Below, in pieces: positions 59,201 through 64,000 of a DNA stretch of 64,000 nt. Source of the stretch: Cliona cf. orientalis (lineage: Eukaryota > Porifera > Demospongiae > Clionaida > Clionaidae); contig OZ005689.1 in NCBI GenBank assembly GCA_963930775.1, positions 7,355,569 through 7,419,568 on the forward strand, given 5' to 3'. The notes under the pieces were generated by a model that was given only the letters and a program-made list of their open reading frames with translations, did not search any database and was not told the DNA's origin. The position numbers and the translations under genes are program-made. Position 1 is the first letter of the stretch. The number at the start of each line of letters is the position of its first letter.

Positions 59201-61930
59201 ACCAAAGGAACAATGAAACTATGTGTATAAAATAGATCAGTGGTGGGGTATATTATTCCTGATATAAATAATATTATTAATATCACACACCTGTTGACAA
59301 ATACATACACTATTTAATATAATAATGTGCTCACTGAATGGGTTCAGTCTTTTTAGAGGGCATCTTTGCAGTACGATGGTATCGTCGATACAAGCAGGAA
59401 ATTGAGAATAAGATTATAGTAGCTATGAGAATAGCCAATACGGTTCCTACGACACTGCCAATTAATTCAGTATTCACAGATCTGGGAACAGACTCTGTAG
59501 ATCGTTGTAACACAAAACTTAATACAAAGATTCATCTTGCAGTAAAATTCTTAATTATTATAGTGACAAAATAAACATAACTTGTCTAGTAACTGCTAAC
59601 TGAGGTGATAGGGCTACTAATCCAGTGCTATCTTACTATAGAAGAGCGCTTTGAGCAATCAGTTACTAGAAAGAAGTTCATTATTCATATACCTACTATA
59701 GTTGAACCAGTGGGAGTAACTCACCTATGATTTTCAGTTGGATAGATGCATTGACTGAGCCAATGAGTACATTATTCTGTAGAATTAGTCTCCCTCCATT
59801 TAGTTTGTGTGCTTCTGAACTGACAATAACATCACACCTCCAGACTCCAGCATCACTCAATACTGTGCGAGTAATATTTAATTGTACTACTTCTGGTCCA
59901 TTGTCAAGGTTGTATCTAGCATTATCTACTACTATAGTTCCATCAGGGGCTGTCCAGGTGATGGTGGCTTGGGGATTGCTGTCCAGACCAGTGCCACAGA
60001 CAAGGGAAGCACTGCCACCCAACAATGCAGAAGAATATGTAGGACCTTCTGTGATGAATGCTGGTGGATCTGCAACAGTATAATATTAAATGACACCAAT
60101 TTTAATTTATACAGGAACTGATCATGATCCAGAAATATTGCGAGGTGGGTATCTGGTCAGGATTTTATATTATAATAGCGCCATATATAGTTTGGGGGGA
60201 GGGGGGAAGGGAGCCTTCCTCTGCCCCACTCCCTCTGGTCCGCGTCATTATATGAGCTTATTAATCCCACACAATGTAGCAATACTTACACAACACATCC
60301 AAATGAAAGCTGCCAATATCACTTCCAACTTGCTGTGCGGTATTATCCAGCAAGAAATTGGTTGCATTGACTGTATAGTTACCAGAAATGTTTCTGGTTA
60401 CTAACAGGAAAGTCACATTGGAGTAGGTGAGAGATATATTATGATCATCTTGTAGTGGTTGTCCATCTTTGCTCCAGTTGAAGATACTTAGTTTAGGGAA
60501 AGGAGCAGGGTCTTGACCAAGGTCAATTGTAACTTCTGTATCCCCTTCCTGGATTCGTACATGAAGTGTTTTACGCAATTTTGGAGGGCCTGAATATTAA
60601 CAGTATAATCACAGTTAACAACTGGCTAATAATATTAAATTTGAACTTACGGTAAATTCTGAAGAAAAAATGTGCTTGTGCAGGGATTGTACTACTTCCA
60701 CAAAAAATTGTCACCTGATCCAAATCATTACTCATATTTAGAATTGTTAATCTATTTCGAAAAGTTCGAGTGGGTACAGTTCCAGGAATTGGATCGCCAC
60801 TGAAATGGAAAATTTCTGGAATGCTACTTAAAGTCTGAAACCTGGAGACACCTCTGAAGTTTGTTACACTCCATTCAGTGTTAATCTGATTCCTCGTACT
60901 AGTAACAATATCACAAGTGATGGTGGTTATATTTTTGGCACCTTCGAAGTCCACTATCAATGAATCGCTAGGAGGGTCAGTTATTTGACCTGAAATGATT
61001 GATATTAATTTATAATAACTGACTTAGTCTGTTGATACTTAATGTAGTATCATTAGATTCTATGTGTAAAGAATTTTAACTAACTATGGCACTGTTGTCG
61101 TAATACATCGATACAGCAGTCACGGAAGATGACGCAATACTTATCACAGTAGCAAGTGCCATCAGGGACATAGCATGAGTATGATGGTGATGTTTGGCAG
61201 CAACCTCTATGTTTACCAGCTCCAGCACAAGTTCGAGTTGAAACTACAATAATGATAATAATACACACAGTTGTACAACTGTTATGAATTCTATCTACAC
61301 AGAATTTAAACTAACTAATAATTATAAGGCCAGGGCAGTTTTGTGGTACTGGGTTGTACATCAATAATTATGAGCTTCATATTTAGCTTACTAGGACAGC
61401 CATCGGAACAACAGTCACCCCTATGGTGGCAGGAGACGTCACAGAAACAGATATCTTGACCATTTCTGACTTCACAAGCCCCTGGTAATGTACTATTGCA
61501 ACAGCCGTAAATGCCCACATTAGCACACGTACTTGGATCTACAGGAAATGAACCATTAAGTCCGCATATAGCTATACAAAATTACAATTATTGTATAATA
61601 ATAGTAGCACTAAATTATCAGGATTTGAGTGGGAATCAAGCTACTCAGGAATCAATATTCAGTTCAATACTTACTTCTAGGGCAGGCAACATCTGAACAG
61701 CAGTCATTATAGGAAGGTAAAAGGCAGTCATGACCACAATTACAGTTTCCATCACTAGCTCGGCAAGCAGCAGGATTTGATGACTGTGGACAGCATGAGG
61801 TAGAATAGCCAATGCTAGCACAGGTACCAGATGGTATTGAAGGCAATGGAGGTGGAGGAGGCTGAGCATAAGCAGAATATGATGCAAGAGAAATAGCAAT
61901 GAACACGCTGATAAAAATCTTCCACTTCAT
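56259..61930 (-). CDS. Receptor tyrosine kinase with three SMB-like and three Ig-like domains
   Basis: Fifteen exons: 61930-61675, 61538-61392, 61243-61085, 60989-60651, 60589-60290, 60069-59725, 59494-59335, 59180-59140, 59084-58962, 58697-58611, 58530-58310, 58214-58102, 58034-57869, 57482-57340, 56412-56259; 917 residues, every junction in phase. Order: signal peptide [17 protein letters not shown]-like 1-3 (~30-187); Ig-like 1-3 (~188-515); TM (~525-550) ending in YRRYHR; juxtamembrane; tyrosine kinase (~610-890). Kinase motifs: [18 protein letters not shown] (VAIK Lys), [31 protein letters not shown] and [10 protein letters not shown]. All catalytic residues are present. Ligand unknown. 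Ectodomain exons 2-6 are all phase 1-1, which favours exon shuffling. The gene lies 715 bases downstream of a polytopic receptor-like gene. Confidence 0.92.
56493..56580 (+). repeat. Short tandem repeat, ~22-bp unit
   Basis: About four copies of CATATTGCACTAACCGCAAA with a variable end, in the last intron of the kinase gene. Confidence 0.85.
56687..57083 (+). CDS. Possible two-exon micro-gene nested antisense in the kinase intron
   Basis: ATG 56687 opens a frame to a good donor after 56795 (AAG/GTAAGC). A strong acceptor (TTCTTCTTCTTTTCAG) ends at 57051 and continues the frame to TAA at 57083. The product would be 46 residues ([14 protein letters not shown]...), with no known domain. The stop lies at the edge of a palindrome. 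Could be a non-coding transcript or chance. Confidence 0.25.
57085..57208. repeat. Long palindrome with CCTCGGG/CCCTCG centre
   Basis: ATAGTTATATCACGTGCACT, then GGGATGTATGGCATTTATTG, is mirrored around a centre reading CAGCCCTCGGGCCGC. Same style as 36535-36677. In the last intron of the kinase gene. Confidence 0.85.
58743..58930. mobile_element. hAT-like MITE in a kinase-gene intron
   Basis: CAGGCACTGATCCAG at the left and CTGGATCAGCCACTG at the right. The interior has repeated GGGGTGGCTA blocks. Its ends resemble those at 27968. Confidence 0.55.
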
Positions 61931-62645
61931 GATGATGAGAAAATATTATGCAATTGGCTCTGAAAATACATAATAGAGCATATTAATATTATATAATTAT
62001 GATGTAGCAATAATCATTATTATGCCGGATTGTGGACAACTATCATTCTATCAAAACTGTCATAAACATAATTATATTTAATTTAACAGTTTTGATGGCA
62101 TAATCTTCCGTATTATTACAATGTCATGATATAGATACAAAGCTGTGATCTTAGCTGGTTTCAATAAGCATGCACCATTTCAACATCAGCCACCTATAGC
62201 TAGTTGAGTTGAAATGAGAATTTATCATAATAATATGCACCCATCCAAAATAATAATGATTATTATGCTATAAGTAATGGAGGATGGATCAATTATAGTA
62301 GCCCTGCATTATCATTAGATAAAACCTCTCTTATGTGGAACATCCCTGGGTGACGATGCTGTCACCAATGGCACTCAGATGCTCTAGTCATCAAGTCCAA
62401 TTCATCAAAGATTAATAAGTATAGTAGACTATAGCATTAAAGTTAGCACAGTACATAATTTTGGGGACTTGTATGCAAATGCTACAGTTACCGCTTATTT
62501 AATACTTAAGTCTTGATTCCATGAAATGCATCAATATTATTTTTCCTTGGAGATTCTCGTACCATACAATGTTCTGCAAGACAATTAATATGTGCTAGCA
62601 CCCTGTTATATAATACAAAAATAACCCTTATGTCAACCATCGTAA
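61931..62645. other. Spacer between two tandem minus-strand genes
   Basis: AT-rich. Contains the probable promoter of the kinase gene and the 3' flank of the upstream gene; no motif stands out. Confidence 0.4.
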
Positions 62646-64000
62646 TTACAACTGTTTTAGTTGATGACATTTGTTGTAGGGTACGTAATCATCAGGATGA
62701 AGCAGTCGAGCTGGAAGCTCACCATCAGTGAATGTACCTTCTCTAGACCTTGAGAACCATCTCCCTTTGAACTTTAATCTCTCTCTCAATTGTTGAATGG
62801 CAAGCATTATTAAATACGATGCAGCGTAGACGAGGGGGAGGTAAATGAGCAACAGTCGTACAACAATCGCTGTAGAAATTGATTCCTGTTCTGCTTGATT
62901 GAGTTCCGTAGCCTTGATATAAATATAAATCGAGAGCGCATTGATGACAGCCAGGTCTGAAAATATGAAAGCATCTACAATGTTATACCATGTTTTCTGA
63001 TACGGCTGCATAGCTAAATGAAAGGCAATTATTATCACTAATTCGATCCCAACTGCTACGTAAAACTGAGGTAAAGTCCTTGCTAGTGTGAAGGTGGTGA
63101 GAGCCAGCACTCTGTAGAGGAAATACAGTCCTGCAAAGAAGCGACAGTTGTCTTTGAAGCTGCTCTGAAATGAGTCAAGCAGGGGCTTCATTCGGTCAAT
63201 CATGAACACCCTTTCGATGAACTGTACACCTTTCAGCTCATAAAGGTGACATTTTGATAGCAACTTCCTACCAGCTGGATACCATATAAGGAAGAGGGGT
63301 GGGAGGGCTATTATGGTACAGATGACAATGACTGCAGGAAGAGCATACGGTAAATGCTCCCAAGAAAAGTACTTTATGTTTCCACTGTATTGCACCAGCT
63401 TTAAATTCCAATAACTAGCACCGACTCCTTCGAGGTATATGGGATTCAGGATTCGGAATGAGATCTGTGCACATTGGACGTAGCATGAAACGAGGAATGC
63501 TGCCAGGCCGTGGATGATGTAAGACTCCATCTTACTCTTCTTTAAGAGTCTTAGACGATAGTCACACTTCTTGATCAAAACGACTGTCACTAATATTAAA
63601 AGGAGCCCGTATAATATGGACACTAATTTGAATGCAAGCATGTCTAATGTTCTTGCTTCTTCCCACAAACAGAATGACAACGAGTTTATGTTGAAGAAAT
63701 CGAGGTTGAATATTCTGTAGATGAATTCGTACAAGTCTGTTAATAGAGTGGCTGCTGAAGGCGAATACACTCCTGAAATATCGTAGGCATTTAACGCTAA
63801 GCTGTCAACGACTTGTGCGAAAAATATGAACCCATTTAATGCTCCTGAGGTAAAACTGATATTGAACACTATGATGGCTACAAACATTAAGGTCAAAGGG
63901 AATAATTCGGAGAGAATATAGAAAAGCCATCCGATTTTGCACAGTCTGTTTGGTTTGCATTCATACCGCTTGGAATGATAAAAGACAGAGTGTCCACTGG
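62646..64000 (-). CDS. Polytopic membrane protein, 3' part (5' end outside window)
   Basis: The frame is open to the window edge at 64000 and ends at 62646; at least 451 residues. The part before the first in-window Met (63896) reads HSKRYECKPNRLCKIGWLF, matching a Cys-rich stalk entering the first TM. About eight hydrophobic segments follow. Blocks such as GFIFFAQVVDSL and NLDFFNINSLSFC parallel PFMFYANVIHAN and NLDFGIEACF in the receptor at 43-50 kb. The tail is short (RSREGTFTDGELPARLL) and lacks ZU5 and Death domains. An N-terminal beta-helix outside the window is expected by analogy (inference). A decayed copy of its end is at 55796-56015. Confidence 0.85.
   Translation of the reverse strand, partial: SGHSVFYHSKRYECKPNRLCKIGWLFYILSELFPLTLMFVAIIVFNISFTSGALNGFIFFAQVVDSLALNAYDISGVYSPSAATLLTDLYEFIYRIFNLDFFNINSLSFCLWEEARTLDMLAFKLVSILYGLLLILVTVVLIKKCDYRLRLLKKSKMESYIIHGLAAFLVSCYVQCAQISFRILNPIYLEGVGASYWNLKLVQYSGNIKYFSWEHLPYALPAVIVICTIIALPPLFLIWYPAGRKLLSKCHLYELKGVQFIERVFMIDRMKPLLDSFQSSFKDNCRFFAGLYFLYRVLALTTFTLARTLPQFYVAVGIELVIIIAFHLAMQPYQKTWYNIVDAFIFSDLAVINALSIYIYIKATELNQAEQESISTAIVVRLLLIYLPLVYAASYLIMLAIQQLRERLKFKGRWFSRSREGTFTDGELPARLLHPDDYVPYNKCHQLKQL

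Overview
The window is nuclear DNA of an animal, most probably a demosponge. This is inferred from very short introns (many of 40-100 bases), AT-rich spacers full of TAATAATTATTA-type sequence, a dense load of short inverted-repeat elements, and genes built from somatomedin-B-like, Ig, tyrosine-kinase, Reeler, ZU5 and Death modules. Species cannot be fixed from the sequence. All gene models were built by eye from splice sites and reading phase; every multi-exon model below closes in frame.

Layout. 1-10.7 kb: inverted arms of about 345 bases at 1-345 and 10060-10402 enclose a three-exon minus-strand gene (942-5491) encoding ubiquitin-like fold, B-box-like zinc finger, RecQ helicase, zinc finger, MULE-like DDE transposase and Tudor-like tail. 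A small signal-peptide/membrane ORF (7973-8398) lies in the same interval. 10.7-27.6 kb: a graveyard of DNA elements with no convincing host gene: a palindromic family, several MITEs, TTAA-flanked elements, a six-unit tandem array (16.2-18.7 kb), a tandem dimer of a 1 kb element, a LINE 3' fragment and a multi-level nested insertion (23.4-26.3 kb).

27.7-40.2 kb: three host genes. TMEM147 (minus, 6 exons) and a secreted Reeler protein (plus, 9 exons) are head-to-head with 185 bases between start codons. Then comes a secreted protein with three somatomedin-B-like domains (minus, 5 exons).

43.3-50.2 kb: a 2066-residue minus-strand receptor-like gene: signal peptide, Pmp-like beta-helix, Cys-rich stalk, polytopic membrane domain, long cytosolic tail, ZU5-like domain, Death domain. 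50.2-55.1 kb is gene-poor and repeat-rich. 56.3-61.9 kb: a 15-exon receptor tyrosine kinase of 917 residues with three somatomedin-B-like domains, three Ig-like domains, one TM segment and a kinase. Its first three exons are paralogous to the secreted gene at 38.6 kb. 62.6-64.0 kb: the 3' part of a second polytopic membrane protein related to the 43-50 kb receptor; a decayed copy of its end lies at 55.8 kb.

Taken together, the right half looks like a cluster of cell-surface sensing genes that share modules (beta-helix/polytopic receptors, SMB-type ectodomains, kinase and Death signalling ends). The left half is a transposon-dense segment with an unusual composite helicase-transposase.
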